A stretch of DNA of 61,140 nucleotides from SIG603 sp964370635 (GTDB taxonomy: Bacteria; Bacillota; Clostridia; Oscillospirales; Acutalibacteraceae): the NCBI GenBank assembly GCA_964370635.1, contig CAYJJU010000014.1:1-61140 (forward strand), given 5' to 3'. How positions within the stretch are numbered: position 1 is the stretch's first letter; every line of letters starts with the position of its first letter. Positions 50,213 through 60,021 of the stretch are shown here, piece by piece. The notes under the pieces are model-generated. The model made no database searches. It saw only the letters and a list, made by a program, of their open reading frames with translations, and had not been told where the DNA came from. The position numbers were made by a program, and so were the translations under genes.

Positions 50213-51694
50213 ATGAAGTATAACAGTACAAGAAACAAGGGAATTGCCATAAATTCAGCCGCGGCAATAGCAAAAGGAATATCAGATGAAGGTGGTCTTT
50301 TTGTGCCTGTATCCTTTCCGTCTATTAAAGATAGGCTAAAGGATTTTAGTAAGTTAAATTATAAGGCGCTTGCAAAAGAAATTTTCAAGCTCTATTTAAC
50401 TGATTTTTCTGATGAGGAAATAAGTGACTGCGTCGAAAAGGCGTATAGCGACGAGAAATTTTATGGAGATGAGCCTGTAAGCTTTAGTACGCTTTCAGAT
50501 AATCTTGAAATTTTAGAGCTTTGGCATGGGCCTACTTGTGCATTTAAAGACATGGCGCTACAAATTCTTCCGCATTTTTTAACAAAGTCTTTAGAAAAAA
50601 CCGGTCAAGAAAAAACGGCACTCATTTTGGTTGCAACTTCGGGAGACACTGGAAAAGCGGCCTTAGAGGGCTTTAAAAATATAGACAAAACAAAGGTATG
50701 TGTTTTTTACCCAAGCGGTGGAGTAAGCCCCATGCAGCTTTTACAAATGAACACTCAAGAGGGCGATAATGTTATGGTTTGTGCCGTAAAGGGCAATTTT
50801 GATGACTGCCAAAATGCGGTAAAACAGATATTTGCAAGTGGGAAAATAAATGAAGAATTGGCAGATAAAAACATAGTATTATCAAGTGCTAACTCCATAA
50901 ACTGGGGAAGGCTGTTGCCGCAAATTGTATACTATGTGTATTCGTATGTAAGTGCTGCAAAAGATGGCAAATTTGAAGAGGGTGACGAAATTAATGTTGT
51001 CGTACCTACAGGTAATTTTGGCAATATTTTGGCGGCCTACTATGCTAAAAAAATGGGTGTCCCTATAAATAAATTCATATGTGCATCAAATTCTAACAAT
51101 GTTTTGACAGATTTTATTAGAGAAGGTGTTTATGATAAGAGCAGAGATTTTTACACAACAATTACCCCTTCCATGGACATACTTATATCAAGCAATTTAG
51201 AGAGATTTTTATACGACATTTCAGGAAGTGACAGTGAGAAAATTACAAGCTATATGGCAGAGCTTTCTAAATGCGGAAAGTACAGTGTCGACGGTGAAAT
51301 TTTAAATAAAATTAAGACAGAATTTTACGCATCTTGCTGTGACGATGATGCTACCTTAGAAGTTTTGGGCCGATATTTTAAAGAATATAACTACTTAATG
51401 GATACTCACACGGCCGTCGCTGTAAAGGTGTATGAGGACTATATAAAAGACACAGGCGACGACAGGTACACTGTTTTGGCATCTACCGCATCGCCCTATA
51501 AATTTGGTAAAAGCGTTTTGTGTGCAATATCAAGTGAGCAAGTCGATGATGAATTTGAAATAGTCGACATCATAAGCAAATTATCAAACACAGAAATTCC
51601 AAGCTCGATTTTAGAGCTAAAAGAAAAGTCTGAAAAATTTGACAATTTGGTCACTAAGGAAAATATCGGTGAATTTGTACTTAATTTATTTTAG
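50213..51694 (+). CDS. thrC: Threonine synthase
   Basis: A 493-residue PLP enzyme that makes threonine from O-phosphohomoserine. The PLP Lys112 is in GPTCAFKDMALQ; the phosphate loop ATSGDTGKAALEGF and VPTGNFGNILAAYYA follow. It is of the long, yeast-like or clostridial type. Two adjacent ATG codons (50210, 50213) lie behind AAAGGAG; the second has the better spacing of 8 bp. Confidence 0.95.
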   Translation: MKYNSTRNKGIAINSAAAIAKGISDEGGLFVPVSFPSIKDRLKDFSKLNYKALAKEIFKLYLTDFSDEEISDCVEKAYSDEKFYGDEPVSFSTLSDNLEILELWHGPTCAFKDMALQILPHFLTKSLEKTGQEKTALILVATSGDTGKAALEGFKNIDKTKVCVFYPSGGVSPMQLLQMNTQEGDNVMVCAVKGNFDDCQNAVKQIFASGKINEELADKNIVLSSANSINWGRLLPQIVYYVYSYVSAAKDGKFEEGDEINVVVPTGNFGNILAAYYAKKMGVPINKFICASNSNNVLTDFIREGVYDKSRDFYTTITPSMDILISSNLERFLYDISGSDSEKITSYMAELSKCGKYSVDGEILNKIKTEFYASCCDDDATLEVLGRYFKEYNYLMDTHTAVAVKVYEDYIKDTGDDRYTVLASTASPYKFGKSVLCAISSEQVDDEFEIVDIISKLSNTEIPSSILELKEKSEKFDNLVTKENIGEFVLNLF

Positions 51695-51703
51695 GAGGAA
51701 AAG

Positions 51704-52393
51704 GTGAAACTTTTTGCTATTGCAGACCTGCATTTATCTTTGGGCACCGATAAGCCTATGGATATTTTTGATGGTTGGAAAAATTACACACAAAGACTTA
51801 AAGAAAATTGGGACAAGCTTGTAAGTGATGATGACTTTGTAGTAATTGCAGGCGATATTTCTTGGGCGATGAAGCTTGAAGAGACTGTGGCTGATTTTTC
51901 TTTCATACATGAAAGACCCGGAAAAAAACTTTTAATTAAGGGCAATCACGACTATTGGTGGTGCACAAAAAAGAAAATGGACGAGTTTTTAGCCGATAAC
52001 GGGTTTACAGATATTTTTATTATACACAATAACGCCTTTGTGATAGGCGATATTGCCGTGTGTGGCACGAGAAGCTGGCTTCATAACTCCGTGTCGGACG
52101 AGGATTTAAAAATCCTAAACAGAGAAGTCGGCAGGCTTAAAACCTCCATACTTGAAGCGAAAAAGTTAGGCAAAAAACCTTATGTTTTTGTGCACTATCC
52201 GCCAATTTACGATAACTACGTTTGCGAGGAAATTGTAAAGGTGTTAAAGGATGAGGGGATTAAAGACTGTTATTATGGTCACATACACGGTCCTCATGCG
52301 CTTAAAAAGGCGTTTCACGGAGAGTATTTGGGTATAAACATGAGGTTAATTTCGGGCGATTACCTAGGTTTTGCGCCTAAATTAATTTGTTAA
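51704..52393 (+). CDS. Calcineurin-like metallophosphoesterase
   Basis: A 229-residue protein with the complete dimetal site: IADLHLS (Asp8, His10), AGDISWAM, KGNHDYWW, VHYPP and YGHIHG. The substrate is unknown; similar firmicute proteins are annotated only as phosphohydrolases. The GTG start follows a strong AGGAGG. It lies 9 bp after thrC. Confidence 0.9.
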   Translation: MKLFAIADLHLSLGTDKPMDIFDGWKNYTQRLKENWDKLVSDDDFVVIAGDISWAMKLEETVADFSFIHERPGKKLLIKGNHDYWWCTKKKMDEFLADNGFTDIFIIHNNAFVIGDIAVCGTRSWLHNSVSDEDLKILNREVGRLKTSILEAKKLGKKPYVFVHYPPIYDNYVCEEIVKVLKDEGIKDCYYGHIHGPHALKKAFHGEYLGINMRLISGDYLGFAPKLIC

Positions 52394-52415
52394 CGATCAA
52401 ATTATAAATTTTTTG

Positions 52416-52440
52416 AGAATTTTTATGAAAATTCTGTTTT
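52416..52440 (+). terminator. Weak intrinsic terminator before tig
   Basis: The perfect but A/T-rich stem AGAATTTT / AAAATTCT with a TATG loop is followed by GTTTT. Confidence 0.45.
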
Positions 52441-52465
52441 AACACTGGAAAAATGAAATCTAATA

Positions 52466-52474
52466 TGCTATAAT
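52466..52474 (+). promoter_or_regulatory. Extended -10 promoter element of tig
   Basis: TGC followed by a perfect TATAAT (52469-52474), about 80 bp before the start codon. No good -35 hexamer is seen. Confidence 0.4.
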
Positions 52475-52552
52475 TACTCGAATAGTGCAAAAATGGCTAT
52501 TTTAGGCGTTAATAGCACAAAAGAAAATCGTAAATTGAAAGGGATAATTAAA

Positions 52553-53839
52553 ATGAGTTTAAAATCTACATCAAAAGTTGAAACAAATAAATATGAATTG
52601 GAGATCGAAGTATCTGCACAGGACTTTAACACTGCTATAGACGCAGCATATAAAAAAGAAGTTAAAAATATTCAAATTGCAGGCTTTAGAAAAGGCAAAG
52701 CTCCTAAAAATTTAATTGAAAAAACATATGGCGAAAAAGTATTTTTCGATGCAGCTATAGAGGCTTTATACCGTCCTACAGTATCAAAAGCCATTGATGA
52801 GTCAGAGCTTGAAGTTGTAAGCGTTGGCGAAATGGATATTATTGAGGCAAGCAAAGAAAACGGCCTTACATTTAAAGTGGCTGTCGTTGTAAAACCTGAG
52901 GTTTCAATCGAAGGTTACAAAGGCATAGAGGTAGAAAAAGAAGAAGTAAATATAACTGATGAAGACATTGACGCTGAAATCAACAAAACACTTGATAGAA
53001 ATTCAAGAATGGTAAGTGTTGATGACAGAGCTGCCCTAACAGGCGACACTGCTACTATCGACTTTGAAGGCTTCTTAGACGGCACTCCGTTTGAAGGCGG
53101 AAAAGGCGAGGGTTATGAATTAGGACTAGGCGCCGGACAATTTATTCCTGGATTTGAAGATCAAATAGTAGGACACGAAATTGGCGATGCATTCGATGTA
53201 AACGTAACATTCCCAGAAGAGTACCACGCAGAAGATCTTAAAGGCAAAGCTGTTGTGTTTAAAGTAAAACTTCATGCAATTAAAAGAAAAGAACTGCCAG
53301 AACTTGATGATGAGCTTGTAAAAGACATAAGCGATTTCGACACAGTCGATGCTTATAAAGCAGATGTTAAAGAAAAACTTGAGACTGCTAAAAAAGCAGA
53401 AGTTGATGCTCAGGCAGACAACACTCTAATAGACACTATAGTTGAAAAACTTGAGGGTGAAATTCCAAGCGAAATGTATGAGAGTGAAATTAATGAAAGC
53501 ATTAACAACTTCGCATACAGACTACAAAGCCAAGGCTTAAATGTTGAAACATACATGCAGTACACAAATCTTACTCCAGAAACACTTCGTGAGCAATTTA
53601 GAGCACAGGCTGAGAAAAACGTTAAAGTAAGACTAGCACTTGAAAAAATTGTTGAGCTTGAAAACATCGATGCAACAGATGCTGAAATTGATGCCGAGTA
53701 TGAAAAACTTGCAGGAATGTACAATGTTGAAGTAGACCAAGTTAAGGCTATGGTGCTTCCAGAGCAACTAAAAGGCGATGTAACAAATCAAAAAGCGGTT
53801 GAATTTATCCGTGAAAATGCGGTAGTTAAAACAAAATAA
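52553..53839 (+). CDS. tig: Trigger factor, ribosome-bound chaperone
   Basis: A 428-residue three-domain protein. The ribosome-docking signature GFRKGKAPK lies at about 44-52, the FKBP-type prolyl isomerase domain spans about 155-240 (DTATIDFEGFLDG) and a long helical C-terminal domain follows. The ATG at 52553 behind AAAGGGA is preferred; the frame stays open upstream without a site. It heads the proteostasis block with clpP, clpX and lon. Confidence 0.97.
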   Translation: MSLKSTSKVETNKYELEIEVSAQDFNTAIDAAYKKEVKNIQIAGFRKGKAPKNLIEKTYGEKVFFDAAIEALYRPTVSKAIDESELEVVSVGEMDIIEASKENGLTFKVAVVVKPEVSIEGYKGIEVEKEEVNITDEDIDAEINKTLDRNSRMVSVDDRAALTGDTATIDFEGFLDGTPFEGGKGEGYELGLGAGQFIPGFEDQIVGHEIGDAFDVNVTFPEEYHAEDLKGKAVVFKVKLHAIKRKELPELDDELVKDISDFDTVDAYKADVKEKLETAKKAEVDAQADNTLIDTIVEKLEGEIPSEMYESEINESINNFAYRLQSQGLNVETYMQYTNLTPETLREQFRAQAEKNVKVRLALEKIVELENIDATDAEIDAEYEKLAGMYNVEVDQVKAMVLPEQLKGDVTNQKAVEFIRENAVVKTK

Positions 53840-53905
53840 TTAATAATTACCAAAAAATGTAATATAATAGAGTAAGTAAGCTAAGAGAGGAGTTTAATTA
53901 ATCTT

Positions 53906-54487
53906 ATGAGTTTAGTACCTTACGTTGTTGAACAAACCAGTAGAGGGGAAAGGTCTTATGACATATTCTCAAGACTTTTAAATGACAGAATAATCATGTT
54001 AAATGAAGAGGTAAATGACACCTCTGCAGGACTTATTGTGGCTCAGCTTTTATATCTTGAAAGCCAAGACCCCGATAAGGATATAAATCTTTATATAAAC
54101 AGCCCCGGAGGTTCAATTACTTCCGGCATGGCAATTTATGATACTATGCAGTTTATTAAATGCGATGTGTCTACAATTTGCATAGGCATGGCTGCAAGCA
54201 TGGGTGCTTTCTTACTAGCCGCAGGCGCAAAAGGCAAGCGTATAGCGCTTCCAAACAGTGAAATCATGATTCACCAGCCAAGCGGTGGCGCTCAAGGCCA
54301 AGCGACTGACATTGCTATTCAAGCAGAGAGAATTATTGCAAAGAAAAAAGCGCTTAATGAAATTCTTTCAGAGAAAACAGGTCAGCCGATAGAAGTTATA
54401 CAAAATGATACCGAAAGAGATAATTTTATGTCTGCTAAAGAGGCACAAGATTATGGTATTATAGACAAAATAATCAGCAGTAGATAA
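53906..54487 (+). CDS. clpP: ATP-dependent Clp protease, proteolytic subunit
   Basis: A 193-residue serine protease. The triad is visible: Ser98 in GMAASMGAF, His123 in MIHQPSGG and Asp172 in ERDNFMS. Fourteen subunits form the barrel that degrades proteins fed by ClpX. GAGAGGAG precedes the ATG. clpX follows after 19 bp. Confidence 0.98.
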   Translation: MSLVPYVVEQTSRGERSYDIFSRLLNDRIIMLNEEVNDTSAGLIVAQLLYLESQDPDKDINLYINSPGGSITSGMAIYDTMQFIKCDVSTICIGMAASMGAFLLAAGAKGKRIALPNSEIMIHQPSGGAQGQATDIAIQAERIIAKKKALNEILSEKTGQPIEVIQNDTERDNFMSAKEAQDYGIIDKIISSR

Positions 54488-54506
54488 TTTAAGGAAGTGA
54501 CTTTTT

Positions 54507-55832
54507 TTGGAAAATAATCTCACTAATGAAGTATATTGTTCTTTTTGCGGTAAACCGCAATCAATGGCAAACAGGATAGTAGCAGGAAAATCTGCATATA
54601 TTTGCGATGCCTGCATTTCTCTGTGCCAAAGTATAATCGACGATGAAGAATACGATATTAAAAAGAATAATGTAAATAAAAAAGGCGATGCTTTAGACGC
54701 ACATTTTAAAACGCTTTTAAAGCCTTATGAAATTAAAAATTTGCTTGATGAATATGTAATTGGGCAGGATAATGCTAAAATTGCGCTTTCTGTTGCGGTT
54801 TACAATCATTATAAAAGAGTAGCTTTTGGAAATGACGACGACGTGGAAATAAATAAGAGCAATGTGCTTTTACTTGGACCTACAGGCGTTGGAAAGACAT
54901 ATATCGCACAGACTCTAGCAAGGATTTTAGATGTTCCGTTTGCAATTGCAGACGCTACCACTCTAACCGAAGCGGGCTATGTGGGAGACGATGTTGAAAA
55001 TATTTTACTAAGGCTTATTCAGGCGGCTGATTATGACATTCAAAAGGCAGAGCGTGGAATAATTTACGTTGATGAAATCGACAAGATAACAAGAAAATCA
55101 GAAAATACATCTATAACACGTGATGTAAGCGGCGAAGGCGTGCAACAGGCCCTTTTAAAAATTCTTGAGGGTACTGAAGCTGCAGTGCCGGCAAAGGGCG
55201 GAAGAAAACATCCTCAACAAGACCATATCATTATAGACACCACAAATATTTTATTTATTTGCGGCGGTGCCTTTGATGGGCTTGAAAAGCTAATCGAAAA
55301 ACGTTCTGAGTCCTTATCACTGGGCTTTACGGGTGCAGTAAACGATAAGGCAAGCAAGATGGAGAAAAATCTATTTAAGGATGTTGCGCCTCATGACCTT
55401 GTTAAGTTCGGAATTATTCCGGAGCTTGTAGGTCGATTGCCGATAATTACAGTTTTGGAAAACTTAGACGAAGAGGCACTGGTTAAAATTTTGACAGAGC
55501 CTAAAAACAGTTTGATAAGACAGTACAGAAAATTATTTGAGCTTGACACTATTGAAATAGAATTTAACGACGACGCACTTGTAGAGGTTGCAAAACTTAC
55601 GCTAGAGCGCAAAACAGGTGCTAGAGGACTTAGGTCTATCATGGAAAATGTATTGACTCCTTTAATGTATGAAGTCACACAGGACCATACGGTAGAAAAA
55701 GTAATAATCACTGCAAATTCTATAAATAAGAGTGAAGAACCTCAAATTATTAGAAATGTTGAAAGACTTCCTGTGAGTATTCAAGTGGCTGCAAGCCCTA
55801 AAAGAAAACAGAGAAAGTCAAGCGTGTCTTAA
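54507..55832 (+). CDS. clpX: ATP-dependent Clp protease, ATPase subunit ClpX
   Basis: A 441-residue AAA+ unfoldase. The N-terminal zinc domain has Cys 11, 14, 33 and 36 (CSFC, CDAC); Walker A is GPTGVGKT and Walker B IIYVDEIDKI; GAFDGLEKLIEKR belongs to the pore and sensor region. It recognises tagged proteins and passes them to ClpP. The TTG start follows AAGGAAGTGA. Length is normal. Confidence 0.97.
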   Translation: MENNLTNEVYCSFCGKPQSMANRIVAGKSAYICDACISLCQSIIDDEEYDIKKNNVNKKGDALDAHFKTLLKPYEIKNLLDEYVIGQDNAKIALSVAVYNHYKRVAFGNDDDVEINKSNVLLLGPTGVGKTYIAQTLARILDVPFAIADATTLTEAGYVGDDVENILLRLIQAADYDIQKAERGIIYVDEIDKITRKSENTSITRDVSGEGVQQALLKILEGTEAAVPAKGGRKHPQQDHIIIDTTNILFICGGAFDGLEKLIEKRSESLSLGFTGAVNDKASKMEKNLFKDVAPHDLVKFGIIPELVGRLPIITVLENLDEEALVKILTEPKNSLIRQYRKLFELDTIEIEFNDDALVEVAKLTLERKTGARGLRSIMENVLTPLMYEVTQDHTVEKVIITANSINKSEEPQIIRNVERLPVSIQVAASPKRKQRKSSVS

Positions 55833-55840
55833 GTATATAA

Positions 55841-55880
55841 GGACTGTGTTGGCTTTATGTGTCAGCACAGTCTATTTTTA
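55841..55880 (+). terminator. Hairpin terminator between clpX and lon
   Basis: GACTGTGTTGGC (55842-55853) pairs with GTCAGCACAGTC (55861-55872) with wobble pairs, and TATTTTTA follows. It may reduce rather than block readthrough into lon. Confidence 0.6.
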
Positions 55881-55903
55881 GCCTAAGCAGGAGGTAAAAT
55901 TAT

Positions 55904-58306
55904 ATGAATAAAAAAGAAAATAGTAACTTTATAATGCCTGTGCTTGCCATGAGGGGAATGGTGGTTTTTCCTTCTATGGTAATCCAGTTTGATGTTGGTC
56001 GCCCAAAGTCAATTTTAGCCGTTAAGGCGGCACTTGAAACCGATAGAAAAATTTTTTTGGTCACACAAACCGATTTTTCGGAAAATGAACCCACCGTTTC
56101 CGATATATATAAAATGGGCGTGGTTGCAAAGATTAAGCAGGTAATCCATAATTCTAACGAGGCAATTAAAATCCACATAGAAGGCCTTTACAGGGCAGAG
56201 CTTAATTCCCTTTTAAACACAGAAAAATATTTAATTGGAGACATTACAAAAGTTGACACGATAAATTACCGAGAAAGTGCAAGAAGCGGAGCCACCGTAA
56301 GGGTTGCGATAGACAGGTTTGAGGAGTACTTGCACTGGTTTAAGCATGTGCCTCCCGATATTTTGGCAGGCATTGCAAAAGAAAAGCACTGCGGACATCT
56401 TGCAGACTATATGGCGTCTAACTTGAATATTAGTTATTTCCAAAAACAAATAATTCTTGAGGAACTCCACCCTGTAAAAAGACTTACAAAACTTAATGAA
56501 ATTTTAGCAGATGAAATTTCAATTTTAAAGGTTGAAACCGAGATTTCACGTAAGGCGCAGGAAAATATGGACGAAAACCACAGGGAATATATTTTGCGTG
56601 AGCAAATGAAAATTATCGCCTCTGAACTTGGTGAAGAAAATTCACCTCTTGAAGAGTCCGATGAATTTAAACAGCGCATTTATGCCTTAAATCTTGATAA
56701 AAAAATTCAAGCAAAGCTATTTAATGACTGTGATAAGCTTGCAAGAATGCCGTCAAGCTCGCATGAAGGCAGCGTTTTGCGCGCCTATATTGAAACCTGT
56801 TTATCTTTGCCTTGGAACGAGAAAACCACGGAGAGAACAAATGTAAAACAGGCCGAAAAAATACTTGAGCGTGACCATTTTGGGCTTAAAAAAGTCAAGG
56901 AGAGGTTTTTAGAAATACTTGCGGTTCGCACATTAAATGGCGACACTACAAGCCAAATCATCTGCCTTGTAGGCCCTCCGGGTGTGGGAAAAACTTCTAT
57001 TGCCAAGTCTATAGCAGAGGCAACAGGAAGAAAATACGTAAGGGTATCTTTGGGTGGAATACAAGACCAGGCAGACATAATGGGCCACAGAAAAACTTAT
57101 GTAGGCTCTATGCCGGGCAGAATTATTGCAGCAATAAAACAGTCAGGGGTTAAAAATCCGCTGATTTTACTCGATGAAATTGATAAGCTTGGACAAAGCT
57201 TTAAAGGCGACCCTTCATCGTCGCTTTTAGAAGTGCTAGACCCCGAGCAAAACAAGGAATTTCACGACCATTATATAGACTTACCCTTTGATTTAAGCGA
57301 AGTTTTATTTATAACAACGGCAAATAATCCCTCGACTATTCCGGGGCCTTTATACGATAGAATGGACGTTATCAACCTTGGAAGTTATACCCATGCGGAA
57401 AAACTGCAAATCGCCACAAAATATTTGGTGAAAAAGCAACTAAAAAGGCATGGAATAGCCGTAAAGCAGTTGAAGTTTACACAAAAGGTGATAGAAGAGC
57501 TTATAGAGCATTATACAAAAGAAGCAGGCGTAAGAACCCTAGAGCGCAGTATAGCCTCAATTTGCAGAAAAATGGCTATGAAAATCGTAAATGATGAAGT
57601 TAAAGGCAACTATACATTAAAAATAGCGGATATGGAAGAGCTATTAGGCCCTAGAAAATTTAATAAAGATAATAGGAATAAAACAGATGAAATAGGCCTT
57701 GTAAACGGACTTGCATGGACAAGTGTTGGCGGCGAAATGCTTCCTATTGAGGTTGCAGTAATGGACGGAAAAGGTAAAATTCAGCTTACAGGCTCTTTGG
57801 GAAATGTCATGAAAGAGTCCGCAAACACTGCGATTACCTGTATTAGGACTATGGCAGAAAAACTTAATATTTCCTCTGATTTTTATGAGAAGAAGGATAT
57901 ACACATTCATGCGCCGGAAGGTGCAGTGCCAAAAGACGGCCCTTCAGCCGGTATTGCAATGGCAACGGCAATTTGCTCAGCCCTTACGAATATAGAAGTA
58001 AGGCACGAAATTGCTATGACAGGTGAAATCACTTTACAAGGCAGGGTTTTACCTATAGGCGGGCTTAAAGAAAAGTCTATGGCGGCATATAAAAACGGAA
58101 TAAAAACGGTGCTTATCCCGTTTGATAATGAAGCCGACTTAGCCGATGTCGACGATATAGTAAAAAATAACGTAGAGTTTATAACTGTAAAACGAATAGA
58201 CGAGGTTTTAAGTAAGGCTCTTGTAAAAATGCCGGACAAAACATTTAAAGCCATAGATATTGCTGTCAAAACAAATACACAAGACAGTGCACAGATGACA
58301 CATTGA
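55904..58306 (+). CDS. lon: ATP-dependent protease La
   Basis: An 800-residue AAA+ serine protease. The N-terminal LON substrate domain (about 10-205) is followed by the ATPase with GPPGVGKTSIAKSIA and ILLDEIDKLG, and the protease domain with the Ser-Lys dyad, Ser in PKDGPSAGIAMATA. It degrades misfolded and regulatory proteins. The C-terminus extends slightly beyond the core. GGAGG precedes the ATG. Confidence 0.97.
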   Translation: MNKKENSNFIMPVLAMRGMVVFPSMVIQFDVGRPKSILAVKAALETDRKIFLVTQTDFSENEPTVSDIYKMGVVAKIKQVIHNSNEAIKIHIEGLYRAELNSLLNTEKYLIGDITKVDTINYRESARSGATVRVAIDRFEEYLHWFKHVPPDILAGIAKEKHCGHLADYMASNLNISYFQKQIILEELHPVKRLTKLNEILADEISILKVETEISRKAQENMDENHREYILREQMKIIASELGEENSPLEESDEFKQRIYALNLDKKIQAKLFNDCDKLARMPSSSHEGSVLRAYIETCLSLPWNEKTTERTNVKQAEKILERDHFGLKKVKERFLEILAVRTLNGDTTSQIICLVGPPGVGKTSIAKSIAEATGRKYVRVSLGGIQDQADIMGHRKTYVGSMPGRIIAAIKQSGVKNPLILLDEIDKLGQSFKGDPSSSLLEVLDPEQNKEFHDHYIDLPFDLSEVLFITTANNPSTIPGPLYDRMDVINLGSYTHAEKLQIATKYLVKKQLKRHGIAVKQLKFTQKVIEELIEHYTKEAGVRTLERSIASICRKMAMKIVNDEVKGNYTLKIADMEELLGPRKFNKDNRNKTDEIGLVNGLAWTSVGGEMLPIEVAVMDGKGKIQLTGSLGNVMKESANTAITCIRTMAEKLNISSDFYEKKDIHIHAPEGAVPKDGPSAGIAMATAICSALTNIEVRHEIAMTGEITLQGRVLPIGGLKEKSMAAYKNGIKTVLIPFDNEADLADVDDIVKNNVEFITVKRIDEVLSKALVKMPDKTFKAIDIAVKTNTQDSAQMTH

Positions 58307-58316
58307 GAGGTGTAAA

Positions 58317-58895
58317 GTGAATTATAATATAGCAGATTTTGAATTTTCGGCAGGACTTTCTAAACAACTTCCAAACAGCGATTTACCGGAGATAGTTTTT
58401 TCCGGTAAATCAAATGTAGGAAAATCTTCACTGATTAATAAGCTTTTAAACAGAAAATCTCTTGCAAGGGTTAGTGCAAAGCCCGGCAAAACTGCCACAA
58501 TTAACTCGTATAAACTTAATGAGTGCAGGTTTATTGACCTTCCGGGTTATGGGTATGCAAAGGTGTCTCACAGTGAAAAAGAGCGCTGGGCAAAGCTTGT
58601 AGAGGGCTATTTTGCGCAGGAAAGAAACATAAGACTTGTAATTCAAATTCTTGATATCAGGCATAAACCCACAAAAGACGATGTTCAAATGATTAATTTT
58701 TTAATAGAAAAAGACCTGCCTTTCATGGCGATACTTACAAAAAGAGATAAATTAAACAAGACAGAGTTTTTAAAGCAAATGGAAATGTTTAAAGAAATGT
58801 TTTTTGAAGCAGAAATTGATTTTATGCCATTTTCTTCATCAAAAGGCGACGGAGTAGACGAGCTTAAAGAAATAATTGAAAAATCTATAGTGTAA
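58317..58895 (+). CDS. engB: Ribosome biogenesis GTP-binding protein YsxC/EngB
   Basis: A 192-residue GTPase needed for 50S assembly. P-loop GKSNVGKSSLINKL, G3 DLPGYGYAKV and G4 TKRDKL are all present. It lies directly after lon, the standard order in Firmicutes. The GTG start follows GAGGTG. Confidence 0.97.
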   Translation: MNYNIADFEFSAGLSKQLPNSDLPEIVFSGKSNVGKSSLINKLLNRKSLARVSAKPGKTATINSYKLNECRFIDLPGYGYAKVSHSEKERWAKLVEGYFAQERNIRLVIQILDIRHKPTKDDVQMINFLIEKDLPFMAILTKRDKLNKTEFLKQMEMFKEMFFEAEIDFMPFSSSKGDGVDELKEIIEKSIV

Positions 58896-58899
58896 CTTA

Positions 58900-58928
58900 T
58901 TTACTTTTTCGCTTTTATATGGTAAAAT
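58900..58928 (+). promoter_or_regulatory. Candidate promoter of the yerC-like gene
   Basis: TTTACT (58900-58905), 17 bp, then TAAAAT (58923-58928) preceded by TGG, 33 bp before the ATG. Confidence 0.45.
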
Positions 58929-58961
58929 TTTAAATCATGAGAATGTAAAGGAGAATGCTTT

Positions 58962-59261
58962 ATGAATTCTAAAATTTTTGATGAAAATATCCATTTTCTG
59001 TTTGAGGTAATACTTTCACTTAAGGATAAAGATGAGTGCTCAAAATTCTTTGAAGACTTATGCACTGTTCCGGAGCTTAAGGCAATGTCACAAAGACTAG
59101 TTGTTGCCAAAATGCTAAGTGAGAAAAAAGTTTACAGTGAAATTGTAAATGCAACCGGTGCGTCTACGGCTACAATCAGCCGTGTGAACAGGTCGTTAAT
59201 TTACGGAAATGATGGTTACTCTATGTTGTTTAAAAGAGTAGAAAAGGATAGTGAAGAGTAA
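58962..59261 (+). CDS. YerC/YecD-type TrpR-like regulator
   Basis: A 99-residue helical protein of the TrpR superfamily. The segment ELKAMSQRLVVAKML and the helix-turn-helix around YSEIVNATGASTATISRVNRSL are typical of YerC/YecD. The ligand and target genes are unknown. A good AAAGGAG precedes the ATG. Its stop overlaps the next start by one base. Confidence 0.88.
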   Translation: MNSKIFDENIHFLFEVILSLKDKDECSKFFEDLCTVPELKAMSQRLVVAKMLSEKKVYSEIVNATGASTATISRVNRSLIYGNDGYSMLFKRVEKDSEE

Positions 59262-60007
59262 TGGCGTCTTATGATGTTTTTTCGGAGTTTTATGATGAGC
59301 TTACGAAAAATGTTAATTATAAGGATAAAGCCGACTATTTAGAGTGCTTATTTAAAAAATACAAGCATGAACCAAAATTATTACTAGATCTTGCATGTGG
59401 CACGGGCAGTTTGACTTTAGAGCTACACAATAGAGCCTATGATATATATGGGGTAGATGCGTCTGCCGCCATGCTTTCTATTGCAAAGGAAAAGGCATAC
59501 GACATGGATGTCTCTATGCTTTACCTATGTCAAAAAATGCAAAATTTAGACTTGTACGGCACGGTGGATACGGTGATTTGTATGCTTGACGGCATAAATC
59601 ATCTACCCGCCGGCTTTGACGTGCAAAAAACCTTTGACAAAGTATCGCTTTTTTTAGAGCCGGGTGGCTATTTTATCTTTGATTTTAATACGGTTTATAA
59701 GCATAAACATGTGCTTTCAAACAACACATATATCTATGATGTGGAGAATGTATACTGCGTTTGGCAAAATATTTACGAAGAAGTGGGGGATAAGGTTAAA
59801 ATTTATCTCGATTTTTTCTCTAAAATGGAAAGCGGCAAATATGAGCGAAGCTGTGAAAGTTTTAGCGAGATAACTTTTCCATTAAAAGAAGTAGAGCAAA
59901 TGCTTGTAAATTCAGGATTTAAACTTATTGATATATTTGAAGATATGAGCTTTAATGAAGTGTCAGATAATACTGAAAAGGCTATGTTTATAGCACAAAA
60001 AATTTAG
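59261..60007 (+). CDS. Class I SAM-dependent methyltransferase
   Basis: A 248-residue protein with the SAM motif LLDLACGTGSLTLEL at about 41-55, the acidic strand end YGVDAS, and DTVICMLDGINHL as motif IV. It resembles the YqeM/Methyltransf_25 group of small methylases. The substrate is unknown. It is coupled to the yerC-like gene by a one-base overlap and followed by hslO. Confidence 0.85.
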   Translation: MASYDVFSEFYDELTKNVNYKDKADYLECLFKKYKHEPKLLLDLACGTGSLTLELHNRAYDIYGVDASAAMLSIAKEKAYDMDVSMLYLCQKMQNLDLYGTVDTVICMLDGINHLPAGFDVQKTFDKVSLFLEPGGYFIFDFNTVYKHKHVLSNNTYIYDVENVYCVWQNIYEEVGDKVKIYLDFFSKMESGKYERSCESFSEITFPLKEVEQMLVNSGFKLIDIFEDMSFNEVSDNTEKAMFIAQKI

Positions 60008-60021
60008 TAAGAGGAATAGTA